A DNA stretch of 5,923 nucleotides, taken from positions 1 to 5,923 of the forward strand of contig CAJYKY010000010.1 in the NCBI GenBank assembly GCA_913775005.1, given 5' to 3'. Every line of letters begins with the position of its first letter. Positions within the stretch are counted from its first letter, which is position 1. Origin of the DNA: an uncultured Achromobacter sp. Its GTDB lineage: Bacteria; Pseudomonadota; Gammaproteobacteria; Burkholderiales; Burkholderiaceae_B. Shown here one piece after another: positions 1-5,923 of this stretch. The position numbers and the translations under genes were made by a program. The notes beneath the pieces were generated by a model that was not told where the DNA came from, did not search any database, and was given only the letters and a program-made list of their open reading frames with translations.

Positions 1-1
1 G

Positions 2-973
2 CACGACGAGCTGGACCTGGTGCGCGAAGCGTCCAATTGCAGCCAGCTGCGCCGCAACTTCGGCCCGGAATCTGGCCGGGGCGACATGCTGATCGTGCCC
101 GAAGTCATCTGGGAATACACCGCGTCCACCGTGTTCACCATGCAGCGGATGTACGGCATGCCGGTGGGGCAGGTAGAGCGCATGCGCGAGGCGGGCATCG
201 ACATCCCGACGCTGGCGCGCACGGGCGTCGAGATCTTCTTCACGCAGGTATTTACCGACGGCTTCTTCCACGCCGACATGCACCCGGGCAACATCTACGT
301 GTCGGATCGCCCCGACACGCTGGGCAGCTACATCGCGCTGGACTTCGGCATCGTCGGGTCGCTGTCCGAATTCGACAAAAACTATCTGGCGCAGAATTTC
401 CTGGCCTTCTTCCACCGCGACTACCGCCGCGTGGCGCAGCTGCACATTGAATCGGGCTGGGTGCCGCCTGATACGCGCGAGGAAGAACTGGAAGGCGCCG
501 TGCGCGCCGTCTGCGAACCGTACTTTGACCGGCCGTTGTCTGAGATATCACTGGGTCAGGTGCTGCTGCGCCTGTTCCAGACCTCGCGCCGGTTCAACGT
601 TGAGATCCAGCCGCAGTTGGTGCTGCTGCAAAAGACGTTGTTGAACGTCGAGGGATTGGGCCGTCAGCTCGATCCCAACCTGGATCTCTGGAAAACCGCC
701 AAGCCCTATCTGGAACGCTGGATGCGTCAGCGAGTCGGATTCACGGGGCTGCGTCAAAGCCTGGAAAAAGAAGCCGTGCAGTGGTCGCAAATGCTGCCCG
801 CTTTGCCCAGGCTGGTCCATGACCACCTGAGCCGTCCGAATGTCTCGCCTGCGCTGCTGGCGGAGATGATTCATCTTCGGCGCGCCCAGGAACAGAACAA
901 CCGGCTGATTGCAGCGCTGGTTGGGGTGCTGGCTCTTGCGATCGGGGTCGCAATATGGGCCTTGACCCGGTAG
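2..973 (+). CDS. ubiB: UbiB, ubiquinone biosynthesis ABC1/ADCK-family atypical kinase (5'-truncated by window edge)
   Basis: The reading frame is open from base 2 (HDELDLVREA...) to TAG at 971-973. The GTG at 20 is internal, not the start. About 323 codons are visible; the family is usually a little over 500 residues, so roughly the first 200, including the KxGQ region, lie outside. Visible family signatures are 'LVREASNCSQLRRNF' at the left edge, the catalytic-loop motif HADMHPGN (codons from 269) and the DFG metal-binding motif (from 341). The stretch 'LQKTLLNVEGLGRQL' near 630-670 is also typical. The C-terminus ends in a hydrophobic segment (LIAALVGVLALAIGVAIWAL, about 904-963), the usual membrane anchor. 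By family knowledge UbiB is a membrane-associated ATPase/kinase-like protein that supports coenzyme Q assembly on the cytoplasmic membrane, probably by handling lipid intermediates. No frameshift or lost key residue is seen in this part. Confidence 0.95.
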   Translation, partial: HDELDLVREASNCSQLRRNFGPESGRGDMLIVPEVIWEYTASTVFTMQRMYGMPVGQVERMREAGIDIPTLARTGVEIFFTQVFTDGFFHADMHPGNIYVSDRPDTLGSYIALDFGIVGSLSEFDKNYLAQNFLAFFHRDYRRVAQLHIESGWVPPDTREEELEGAVRAVCEPYFDRPLSEISLGQVLLRLFQTSRRFNVEIQPQLVLLQKTLLNVEGLGRQLDPNLDLWKTAKPYLERWMRQRVGFTGLRQSLEKEAVQWSQMLPALPRLVHDHLSRPNVSPALLAEMIHLRRAQEQNNRLIAALVGVLALAIGVAIWALTR

Positions 974-1004
974 GCGGCGCGATGATCTAGACGGACTCTG
1001 TCAT

Positions 1005-1020
1005 GTTTCATTCATGAAAC
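1005..1020. repeat. Perfect 6-bp inverted repeat with 4-nt spacer after ubiB
   Basis: GTTTCA (1005-1010), TTCA (1011-1014) and TGAAAC (1015-1020) form a perfect inverted repeat 31 nt after the ubiB stop, in the 181-nt gap before the di-iron protein gene. No T tract follows, so it does not look like an intrinsic terminator. It is AT-richer than its surroundings and could be a dimeric repressor operator or a weak mRNA 3'-end hairpin. The rest of the gap shows no promoter I can defend. Confidence 0.45.
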
Positions 1021-1154
1021 GGTCATCATAGCTTCGCGGGAAACGGCGAAAAATAGCGCTGCGGTGGATGAATGCAGCGTCACGCCGAAAAGACGCGCGC
1101 GCCATTCATTAATTTCTATCGCCCCGCACGCGGGACGAATACAAGGGCAAATCC

Positions 1155-2033
1155 ATGCTTTATCCTGAACTCTTCAAAACCATGGAAGCTGTGCGCTGGA
1201 ATATGGCGCATGACATTCCCTGGGGGGATTTCGATCGCAGCAAGCTCTCGGACGAGCAGGCGCAAACCATCAAGATGAACGCCATTACCGAATGGGCGGC
1301 GTTGCCGGCCACGGAAATGTTCCTGCGTGATAACCGCGGCGACAGCGATTTCTGCGCCTTCATGTCGGTGTGGTTCTTTGAAGAGCAAAAGCACTCGCTC
1401 GTGCTGATCGAATACCTGCGCCGCTTCTGCCCGGACCTGGTTCCGACCGAAGAAGAGCTGCACAACGTGCGCTTCGAATTCGACGCCGCGCCGGAACTTG
1501 AAACGCTGATGCTGCATTTTTGCGGTGAAGTCCGCCTGAACCATTGGTACCGCCGCGCGGCCGAATGGCATACGGAACCCGTCATCAAGGCCATCTACAA
1601 GACGGTGGCTCAGGATGAGGCCCGTCACGCTGGCGCCTACCTGCAATACATGCGCCGCGCGCTGCATGACCGTGGGCAAGACACCAGCGAGCAGGCTCGC
1701 CTGGCGTTCTCCAAGATCGGCGTGCTGATGGCCTCGGCCGGCCGCACGCAGCAAGCCCTGCACCCCACCAACCTGCACGTCAATAAGGACTTGTTCCCCA
1801 ACGACACCGTGCAGTCGCGCCTGCCGGAGCCGGGCTGGCTCGAGCACTGGCTGGACACGCAGATCCGCTTTGACGGCGTCTGGGAACAGAAGGTCGCCTC
1901 GCGCATCCTGCACATCCTGTCCAAGCTGATGGATCGCAGCTTTGAAACGGTGAAGGACCTGAACCGTTACCGCAAGGAAATGACGGCGCTGGTCGTTCCC
2001 AAGGAAAAGCAGATCATCCTGGGCGGCGCCTGA
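1155..2033 (+). CDS. Ferritin-like di-iron protein, acyl-ACP-desaturase-like, substrate unknown
   Basis: This is a 292-aa soluble-looking protein with no signal peptide or membrane helix. The ATG at 1155 is supported by AAGGG at 1143-1147, 7 nt upstream. It carries a full carboxylate-bridged di-iron ligand pattern: E46 in ITEWAALPATEM, E77-x-x-H80 in FFEEQKH, E125 in CGEVRLNHWY, and E155-x-x-H158 in QDEARHAGAY. From memory, the order, spacing and local words resemble plant stearoyl-ACP desaturase (TEEALPTYQTML, EENRH, DEKRHETAY). The fold is therefore a four-helix ferritin-like bundle over about residues 35-170. The last ~120 residues are helical-looking and I do not recognise them. A di-iron oxygenase or desaturase activity is inferred; the substrate is unknown. 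A COQ7-type ubiquinone hydroxylase is a weaker alternative: it fits the neighbouring ubiB, but that family is much shorter. rfaE2 follows after 20 nt, so the two are probably cotranscribed. Confidence 0.85.
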   Translation: MLYPELFKTMEAVRWNMAHDIPWGDFDRSKLSDEQAQTIKMNAITEWAALPATEMFLRDNRGDSDFCAFMSVWFFEEQKHSLVLIEYLRRFCPDLVPTEEELHNVRFEFDAAPELETLMLHFCGEVRLNHWYRRAAEWHTEPVIKAIYKTVAQDEARHAGAYLQYMRRALHDRGQDTSEQARLAFSKIGVLMASAGRTQQALHPTNLHVNKDLFPNDTVQSRLPEPGWLEHWLDTQIRFDGVWEQKVASRILHILSKLMDRSFETVKDLNRYRKEMTALVVPKEKQIILGGA

Positions 2034-2053
2034 TTTTCGAGGATAATCCCGGC

Positions 2054-2542
2054 ATGTCCGCCGCCCGTTTCGAATCCAAGGTCCTTTCCCGCGACGATCT
2101 CGTCGCTGCCGTCGCCGCTGGCCGCCTGCCGCGGCCGCTGGTGTTCACCAACGGCGTCTTCGACATCCTGCATCGCGGGCATGCTACCTATCTGGACCAG
2201 GCGGCCCAGCTGGGCGCCACGCTGGTGGTGGCGGTGAATACGGATGAGTCGGTGCGCCGGCTGGGCAAAGGCGCTGAGCGTCCGCTGAACCGGATGGAAG
2301 ACCGCGCGGCCTTGCTGGCCGCGCTGGGCTTTGTCACCGTCGTGACCTCGTTTCATGAAGACACGCCCGAGGCGCTGATTGGCGAGCTCAAGCCTGACCT
2401 GATCGTCAAGGGCGGGGATTACGACATGGAAAAACTGCCTGAAACCGCGCTGGTGAAAAGCTGGGGCGGCAAGGCTGTGGCGATTCCGTTCGAGTTCGAG
2501 CGGTCCACCACCGCGCTGGTCAAGAAGATCCAGGGTCATTGA
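2054..2542 (+). CDS. rfaE2: D-glycero-beta-D-manno-heptose 1-phosphate adenylyltransferase (stand-alone RfaE2/HldE C-domain)
   Basis: This 162-aa nucleotidyltransferase transfers AMP from ATP to heptose 1-phosphate, giving the ADP-heptose precursor used for the LPS inner core. Signatures are FTNGVFDILHRGH (residues 31-43, containing the HxGH nucleotide-binding motif), RPLNRMEDRAALLAAL (76-91), the VKGGDY motif (118-123) and the terminal ERSTTALVKKI. They match the C-terminal domain of E. coli HldE as I remember it. The kinase domain fused to it in enterics is absent, so this is the split form; a separate RfaE1 kinase should be encoded elsewhere. GAGGA at 2039-2043 lies 10 nt before the ATG. 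The gap to the upstream di-iron gene is only 20 nt, which indicates an operon. The gene is followed by a strong terminator. The product is cytoplasmic. Confidence 0.95.
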   Translation: MSAARFESKVLSRDDLVAAVAAGRLPRPLVFTNGVFDILHRGHATYLDQAAQLGATLVVAVNTDESVRRLGKGAERPLNRMEDRAALLAALGFVTVVTSFHEDTPEALIGELKPDLIVKGGDYDMEKLPETALVKSWGGKAVAIPFEFERSTTALVKKIQGH

Positions 2543-2580
2543 GCGGAAACCTTGTCTGTGTCGCCTGATCGCGGCGCATG

Positions 2581-2608
2581 AAAAAGCGGCCTGATGGCCG
2601 CTTTTTTT
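2581..2608. terminator. Bidirectional intrinsic terminator between convergent rfaE2 and tolC
   Basis: A perfect GC stem GCGGCC (2586-2591) / GGCCGC (2596-2601) closes a TGAT loop. A5 (2581-2585) lies on the left and T7 (2602-2608) on the right. Read on the + strand, the T7 ends the rfaE2 transcript 39 nt after its stop. Read on the - strand, the A5 becomes T5 and can end the tolC transcript, whose stop is 24 nt away. The A and T tracts also pair, lengthening the stem. Confidence 0.9.
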
Positions 2609-2631
2609 ATGTTGGGACCCTCAAACGCCAA

Positions 2632-3963
2632 TCAGCTCGGATCTCGCAATAAGCGGTTGATCGATTCCAGATCCGTTTCGGCCAGGATGCCGCTCACGGC
2701 TTTCAGACGCAGGCCGGACAACACCGTGCTGTAACGCGCCAGCGCCAGATCGCGCTGCGTGGCGTACAGCTGCTGCTGGGCGTTGAGCACATCCAGGTTG
2801 ATGCGCACGCCCACTTCATACCCGGTGCGGTTGGCCTCAACGGCGGCACGGCTGGACTTTTCGCCCGCTTCCAGCGCCTGGATGCGGGCCAGCCCGCTGG
2901 TGACGCCGGTGTAGTACTGGCGGGCCGCCTGCACGGCCTGGCGGCGCGTGGTTTCGTAGTCGTAGCGGGCCTTCTGTTCGAGCTGCACCTTTTCGGTTAC
3001 CTGCGACGATACGCCGCCGCCCGAATACAGCGGTATGGACAGCACCACGCCAATCGTGTTGTCGATGGGCTTGCCGGGCGCCGCGTTGCGCATGATGGCG
3101 TCGCTGGCGCTGCCGCTGGTGGCGCGCAGGTTCAGCGTGGGGTAGTGCCCGCTCTTGGCAATCTGGATTTCGCGGCCGGCGATGCGGGTCGAGAGTTGCG
3201 CGCGCAACACTTCCAGGCTGGACGATTCGGCCTGGGTGCTCCAGTCGTTCACGCGGGCGGGCTGTGGCGACGGCAGTTGCACGCCGTAGGGCAGTTCGGC
3301 CAGCGCGCCGGGCGGGGCGCCGATGATCTTGGCCAGTTCGTCGCGGCGCACTTCCAGATCGTTTTGCAGCCGCAGTTCTTGCGCCACCACCAGGTCGTAG
3401 CGCGACTGCGCTTCATAGGTGTCGGTGACGGTCGAGTTGCCCAGCTCGAAATTGCGCTTGGCCGACTCCAGCTGCCCGGCTACGGCGGCCTTTTCGGCCT
3501 CGGTGGCGGTCAGCGTGTCTTGCGCGTACAGCACGTTGAAGTACGCGTCGGCCACGCGCAGCAGCAGGTCTTGATAAGACTGCTGCAATTGCACTTCGAC
3601 GTCGGCGACGATCAGCTTGGATTGTTCGTAGTTCTGCCAGCGGCCCCAGTCGAACAAGGGCTGGGTCAACGCCAGATCCCACACGCCGCGTCCGCCGCTA
3701 TAAGCCACGCCCAGGCCGCGCGTGCTGCGGGTTTCCTGGTAGGCGCCGCCGGCTTCGGCGGAGATCAGCGGCAGCAGCAGGGCGCGCGCCTGCGGCTCTT
3801 TTTCAAGACCCGCGCGGTAGTTGGCGCGGGCGGCGGCGTAGGTGGGGTCGTTACCGAGCGCGGCCTGCCAGACCTGGATCAGGTTCTGCGCAGACGCAGG
3901 CGACGGGCCGACGCTTGCGGCAGCGGTAAAAACCAGTAAAGCCGTAAGCAATCGGACGCGCAT
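2632..3963 (-). CDS. tolC: TolC-family outer-membrane efflux channel protein
   Basis: This 443-aa protein begins with a Sec signal peptide (MRVRLLTALLVFTAAAS...), with likely cleavage after ASA at residues 23-25. There is no lipobox cysteine, so it is TolC-like rather than a NodT-type lipoprotein. The mature start (LIQVWQAALGNDPTYAAARA) is typical of the outer-membrane efflux protein family. The internal duplication of that fold is visible: LTQPLFDWGRWQ (99-110) matches LSIPLYSGGGVS (308-319), and NFELGNSTVTDTYEAQSRY (171-189) matches GYEVGVRINLDVLNAQQQLY (381-400). The C-terminus (LKAVSGILAETDLESINRLL) is also typical. By family knowledge it forms a trimeric channel-tunnel joining inner-membrane pumps to the outside, for drug efflux or type I secretion. 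It is somewhat shorter than E. coli TolC. No pump or adaptor gene is adjacent, so the partner is unknown. ATG 3963 is the only ATG, GTG or TTG start back to the in-frame stop at 4039-4041; no clear Shine-Dalgarno precedes it. Confidence 0.93.
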   Translation of the reverse strand: MRVRLLTALLVFTAAASVGPSPASAQNLIQVWQAALGNDPTYAAARANYRAGLEKEPQARALLLPLISAEAGGAYQETRSTRGLGVAYSGGRGVWDLALTQPLFDWGRWQNYEQSKLIVADVEVQLQQSYQDLLLRVADAYFNVLYAQDTLTATEAEKAAVAGQLESAKRNFELGNSTVTDTYEAQSRYDLVVAQELRLQNDLEVRRDELAKIIGAPPGALAELPYGVQLPSPQPARVNDWSTQAESSSLEVLRAQLSTRIAGREIQIAKSGHYPTLNLRATSGSASDAIMRNAAPGKPIDNTIGVVLSIPLYSGGGVSSQVTEKVQLEQKARYDYETTRRQAVQAARQYYTGVTSGLARIQALEAGEKSSRAAVEANRTGYEVGVRINLDVLNAQQQLYATQRDLALARYSTVLSGLRLKAVSGILAETDLESINRLLRDPS

Positions 3964-3994
3964 GATGGGTTCAACGATACGCCGGGCCGCCCTG

Positions 3995-4027
3995 AAAAAC
4001 GCGTCGGCCCCGGCAAGGGGCCAACGC
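3995..4027 (-). terminator. Intrinsic terminator-like hairpin after the Pcm-like gene, just before tolC
   Basis: On the - strand, GCGTTGGCCCC (4027-4017), loop TTGCC and GGGGCCGACGC (4011-4001) form an 11-bp stem with one U-G wobble. One G and then T5 (3999-3995) follow. It starts 20 nt after the Pcm-like gene's stop, so it is well placed to end that transcript. The T tract ends only 31 nt before the tolC ATG, so it may also act as an attenuator of tolC. Confidence 0.75.
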
Positions 4028-4046
4028 AGCGCGGCAAACTAGGGAG

Positions 4047-4727
4047 TTAGAACTTGAATTGCGACACCGTGGCGCCGCGCAGCGGCTTGATCACGGTTTC
4101 GAACAGGTTCACCGTTTCGAAACTGGCCGCGGTGGTGCGGGTGATGCGACAGGCCGTCATGACGGGCGCCTGGCCCACGATGACAACCAGACGGCCGCCC
4201 ACGCGCAGCTGGTACTTCAGTGCATCCGGCACAACCGGAACCGAACCCGTCACCAGGATGGCGTCGTATTCGGTGGAGCCCCAGCCATTGCGGGCGTCGC
4301 CGGTTTCAACCTTGACGTTGGTGACGTTGTTCATTTGCAGGTTTTGCTGCGCGAACGTCACCAGACGGCTGTCGATTTCCACCGAGGTCACTTGCTGGGC
4401 CAGGTAGCCGAGCAGCGCGGCCTGGTAGCCGGAACCGGTGCCGATTTCCAGCACGCAGTCGGATTTGGTCAGTTGCAGTTCTTGCGCCAGACGGGCTTCG
4501 ACCTTGGGGGCGAGCATGGTTTGGCGGGTGTTGACCGCGTTGATTTCCAGCGGCAGTTCCAGATCGGAAAAAGCCAGGGCGCGCATGGCCGGCGGAACAA
4601 ATTGTTCGCGGCGCACATCGAACAGCGCTTGCAGCACGTTGGCGTCCAGGACGTCCCACGGGCGGATCTGCTGTTCCACCATATTGAAGCGGGCTTGTTC
4701 TACGTCGGGCAGGGTCGATGCGTTCAT
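4047..4727 (-). CDS. Pcm-like SAM-dependent methyltransferase (protein-L-isoaspartate O-methyltransferase family, atypical active site)
   Basis: This is a 226-aa cytoplasmic protein. The N-terminus (ARFNMVEQQIRPWDVLDANVLQALFDVRREQFVPP, 12-46) and AFSDLELPL (52-60) follow the usual Pcm layout. The SAM-binding motif I VLEIGTGSGYQAALL (92-106) is intact, followed by the acidic SVEID (115-119), GDARNGW (143-149) and LRVGGRLVVIVG (174-185). Classical Pcm repairs isoaspartyl residues in aged proteins by methylating them, and carries a serine in a GQTIS-x-P segment. Here the matching stretch reads RQTMLAP (68-74), with leucine where the serine should be, and the usual TAA after the DAIIV strand reads TGS (160-162). 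The fold and SAM use are secure, but isoaspartate repair is not; the common 'pcm' label may overstate it. ATG 4727 follows a pyrimidine-rich leader without a clear Shine-Dalgarno. A promoter lies upstream and a terminator-like hairpin downstream, suggesting its own transcript. Confidence 0.85.
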   Translation of the reverse strand: MNASTLPDVEQARFNMVEQQIRPWDVLDANVLQALFDVRREQFVPPAMRALAFSDLELPLEINAVNTRQTMLAPKVEARLAQELQLTKSDCVLEIGTGSGYQAALLGYLAQQVTSVEIDSRLVTFAQQNLQMNNVTNVKVETGDARNGWGSTEYDAILVTGSVPVVPDALKYQLRVGGRLVVIVGQAPVMTACRITRTTAASFETVNLFETVIKPLRGATVSQFKF

Positions 4728-4761
4728 GACGGTCAGGAAAAAACAGAGGAATCAGCCGACC

Positions 4762-4789
4762 ATTGTACCGATTCGTAGCGTCCTGTGAC
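4762..4789 (-). promoter_or_regulatory. Candidate sigma-70 promoter for the Pcm-like gene
   Basis: On the - strand, a -35 box GTCACA (4789-4784, 4 of 6 consensus bases), a 16-nt spacer and a -10 box TACAAT (4767-4762, 5 of 6) lie between thiD and the Pcm-like gene. Transcription would start near 4755, giving a leader of about 27 nt. This is a pattern match by eye and has no experimental support. Confidence 0.5.
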
Positions 4790-4827
4790 GGCGCGCCGAA
4801 TCGGTAGATGTTTCAGGGTCGGGAATG

Positions 4828-4849
4828 GGCTGGTGGGCTACCACCAGCC
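4828..4849 (-). repeat. Perfect 9-bp hairpin with the thiD stop codon in its loop
   Basis: GGCTGGTGG (4828-4836) and CCACCAGCC (4841-4849) are perfect inverted repeats around the 4-nt loop GCTA, or TAGC on the - strand. The thiD stop TAG occupies three of the four loop bases. The downstream - strand sequence has no T tract, so it is not a classical intrinsic terminator. It may stabilise or end the thiD mRNA. Confidence 0.55.
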
Positions 4850-5680
4850 GTGGAAGTGGTGCACGGGGCCGTGTCCGGACCCCACCGACAACCGTTCGGC
4901 ATGGCGGATGGCTTCGGTCAGGTAGGCCTTGGCGCGCTTGGCGGCTTCAGGCGCGTCCCCGATTTGCGGCAGCAGGGCGGCCAGCGCGGCCGACAGCGTG
5001 CAGCCCGTGCCGTGCGTGTTGACGGTTTCAATGCGGTGGCCGGGCAGTTCAATCATGCGGTCGCCGTCATGCAGCAGGTCGATGGTTTCATTGCCGGGCA
5101 GATGCCCGCCCTTGACCAGCACCCAGCGTTCGCCGGAATGCGCCAGCTTGTTGCGCAGGCGCTCGGCCACGCGGCGCATTTCCTTGACGGTTTCCACCGG
5201 CCGCTCTTCCAGCAGGACGCCGGCCTCGGGCAGATTGGGCGTCAGCATCGTGCATTGCGGCAGCAGCGCCTCGCGCATGGCGCCCACGGCGTCGTTTTCC
5301 AGCAGCAGGTCACCGCTTTTGGCGACCATGACCGGGTCCAGCACCACGTGGGCGGGCGTCCATTTGGCGAGCTTTTCGGCCACCACTTCAATGACGGGAC
5401 GCTGCCCCAGCATGCCGATCTTGACGGCGTCGATGCGCACATCCGAAAACAGCGTGTCGATCTGCAAGCCCACGAACGCGGGCGGCACCGGCGAGATGCC
5501 GGTCACGCCCTGGGTGTTCTGCGCCGTCAGCGCCGCGATGATGGCGCAGCCATATGCCCCCAGCGCGCTCATGGCTTTGACGTCGGCCAGAATGCCTGCG
5601 CCGCCGGACGGGTCCACGCCGGCGATGGTCAGCGCATTGGGAATGGGACGGGCGTTGCCGTCCTGTTGACGCGAGCTCAT
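4838..5680 (-). CDS. thiD: Hydroxymethylpyrimidine/phosphomethylpyrimidine kinase ThiD
   Basis: This 280-aa ribokinase-fold enzyme phosphorylates HMP to HMP-P and then HMP-PP, the pyrimidine half of thiamine. Motifs are TIAGVDPSGGAGILAD (18-33, pyrimidine-binding loop), TAQNTQGVTGI (52-62), VLDPVMVAKSGDLLL (113-127), TPNLPEA (147-153) and VKGGH (189-193). NTHGTGCTLSAALAALL (221-237) is the anion hole with the catalytic-type cysteine C227. The length is normal for a single-domain ThiD; there is no fused ThiE or TenA domain. The C-terminus GHGPVHHFHGWW is typical. The start ATG overlaps the thiG stop as ATGA (5677-5680), so translation is probably coupled. This fits its lack of a strong Shine-Dalgarno (GCAGCGAA just upstream). 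The product is cytoplasmic. Confidence 0.96.
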   Translation of the reverse strand: MSSRQQDGNARPIPNALTIAGVDPSGGAGILADVKAMSALGAYGCAIIAALTAQNTQGVTGISPVPPAFVGLQIDTLFSDVRIDAVKIGMLGQRPVIEVVAEKLAKWTPAHVVLDPVMVAKSGDLLLENDAVGAMREALLPQCTMLTPNLPEAGVLLEERPVETVKEMRRVAERLRNKLAHSGERWVLVKGGHLPGNETIDLLHDGDRMIELPGHRIETVNTHGTGCTLSAALAALLPQIGDAPEAAKRAKAYLTEAIRHAERLSVGSGHGPVHHFHGWW

Positions 5681-5922
5681 TTCGCTGCGCCCGGGCCGCC
5701 GGTAATCAGGCCTTCAGTGGGCGAGCTGGGCGCGCCGCTGTACAGCTTCTTGGGCATGCGGCCGGCCAGGAACGCCTCGCGGCCGGATTCCACGCCCTTT
5801 TTCATGGCGCTGGCCATCAGGACGGGGTCGCGCGCGGCGGCGATGGCGGTGTTCATCAGCACGGCGTCGCAGCCCAGTTCCATGGCGATGGCGGCGTCGG
5901 ACGCGGTACCCACGCCCGCGTC
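5677..5922 (-). CDS. thiG: Thiazole synthase ThiG, C-terminal part (5'-truncated by window edge)
   Basis: The frame is open from the right edge (DAGVGTASDAA...) to TGA at 5679-5677. About 81 codons are visible, against a family length near 260. The stretch DAGVGTASDAAIAMELGCDAVLMNTAIAAARDPVLMA matches the phosphate-binding end of the ThiG TIM barrel as I remember it. REAFLAGRMPKKLYSGAPSSPTEGLI is the usual C-terminal signature. ThiG builds thiazole phosphate from 1-deoxyxylulose 5-phosphate, ThiS thiocarboxylate and dehydroglycine or an equivalent. The GTG at 5913 is an internal valine codon, not the start. Its stop overlaps the thiD start by 4 nt, placing both in one thiamine operon that continues to the right of this window. 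Confidence 0.95.
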   Translation of the reverse strand, partial: DAGVGTASDAAIAMELGCDAVLMNTAIAAARDPVLMASAMKKGVESGREAFLAGRMPKKLYSGAPSSPTEGLITGGPGAAK

Positions 5923-5923
5923 C

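Noticed and set aside
962..990. TTGACC at the end of ubiB as a -35 box for the downstream operon
   Set aside because: The sequence about 17 nt downstream (near GATCTA) is a poor -10 box, and the hexamer is part of the ubiB coding end.
1123..1134. CCCG-CACG-CGGG inverted repeat just upstream of the di-iron gene's ribosome binding site
   Set aside because: A 4-5 bp GC palindrome is expected by chance in DNA this GC-rich, and it leaves the ribosome binding site exposed.
1116..1913. 265-codon open frame on the - strand opposite the di-iron gene
   Set aside because: The + strand frame has coherent di-iron motifs, a Shine-Dalgarno and an operon fit. The antisense product has no family features and is a by-product of GC-rich codon usage.
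3145..3939. 264-codon open frame on the + strand opposite tolC
   Set aside because: It is a low-complexity G/Q/V/A-rich product with no recognisable domain, while the opposite frame is a complete TolC with signal peptide and internal repeats.
4059..4778. 239-codon open frame on the + strand opposite the Pcm-like gene
   Set aside because: It is an antisense shadow, rich in H, R, Q and G, without domain features. It also runs across the predicted promoter of the real gene.
4929..5669. 246-codon open frame on the + strand opposite thiD
   Set aside because: It is an S/T/P-rich shadow of thiD, whose motifs are unambiguous on the - strand.

Overview
This window is ordinary, gene-dense chromosomal DNA from a GC-rich proteobacterium. 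The style of the proteins (UbiB, a stand-alone RfaE2, a non-lipidated TolC, and a Pcm-like methyltransferase with an 'IRPWDVLD' N-terminus) points to a betaproteobacterium. By recall it looks like the Alcaligenaceae, an Achromobacter- or Bordetella-like genome; that is an inference from protein style, not a search result. I see no insertion sequence, phage gene, CRISPR array, tRNA or rRNA.

Layout. The left part is read on the + strand: the C-terminal two-thirds of ubiB (ubiquinone biosynthesis), a 181-nt gap holding a perfect palindrome, a 292-aa di-iron ferritin-like protein resembling acyl-ACP desaturases, and, 20 nt later, rfaE2 (ADP-heptose synthesis for LPS). A strong bidirectional intrinsic terminator at 2581-2608 separates this block from the right part. 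The right part is all on the - strand, read from right to left: the C-terminus of thiG, then thiD overlapping it by ATGA, then a Pcm-like methyltransferase gene with its own likely promoter, then a tolC-family outer-membrane efflux gene.

How the genes fit together. thiG and thiD are a translationally coupled thiamine pair: ThiG makes the thiazole phosphate, and ThiD phosphorylates the HMP pyrimidine that is joined to it. The ferritin-like gene and rfaE2 are probably cotranscribed. UbiB, RfaE2 and TolC all serve the membrane or envelope, but nothing shows that they form one system.

Points most worth a second look: the complete desaturase-type di-iron ligand set in the unnamed 292-aa protein; the replacement of the expected catalytic serine in the Pcm-like protein; and a terminator-like hairpin with a T5 tract only 31 nt before the tolC start, in a leader without a recognisable Shine-Dalgarno sequence. 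I found no convincing new multi-gene system.
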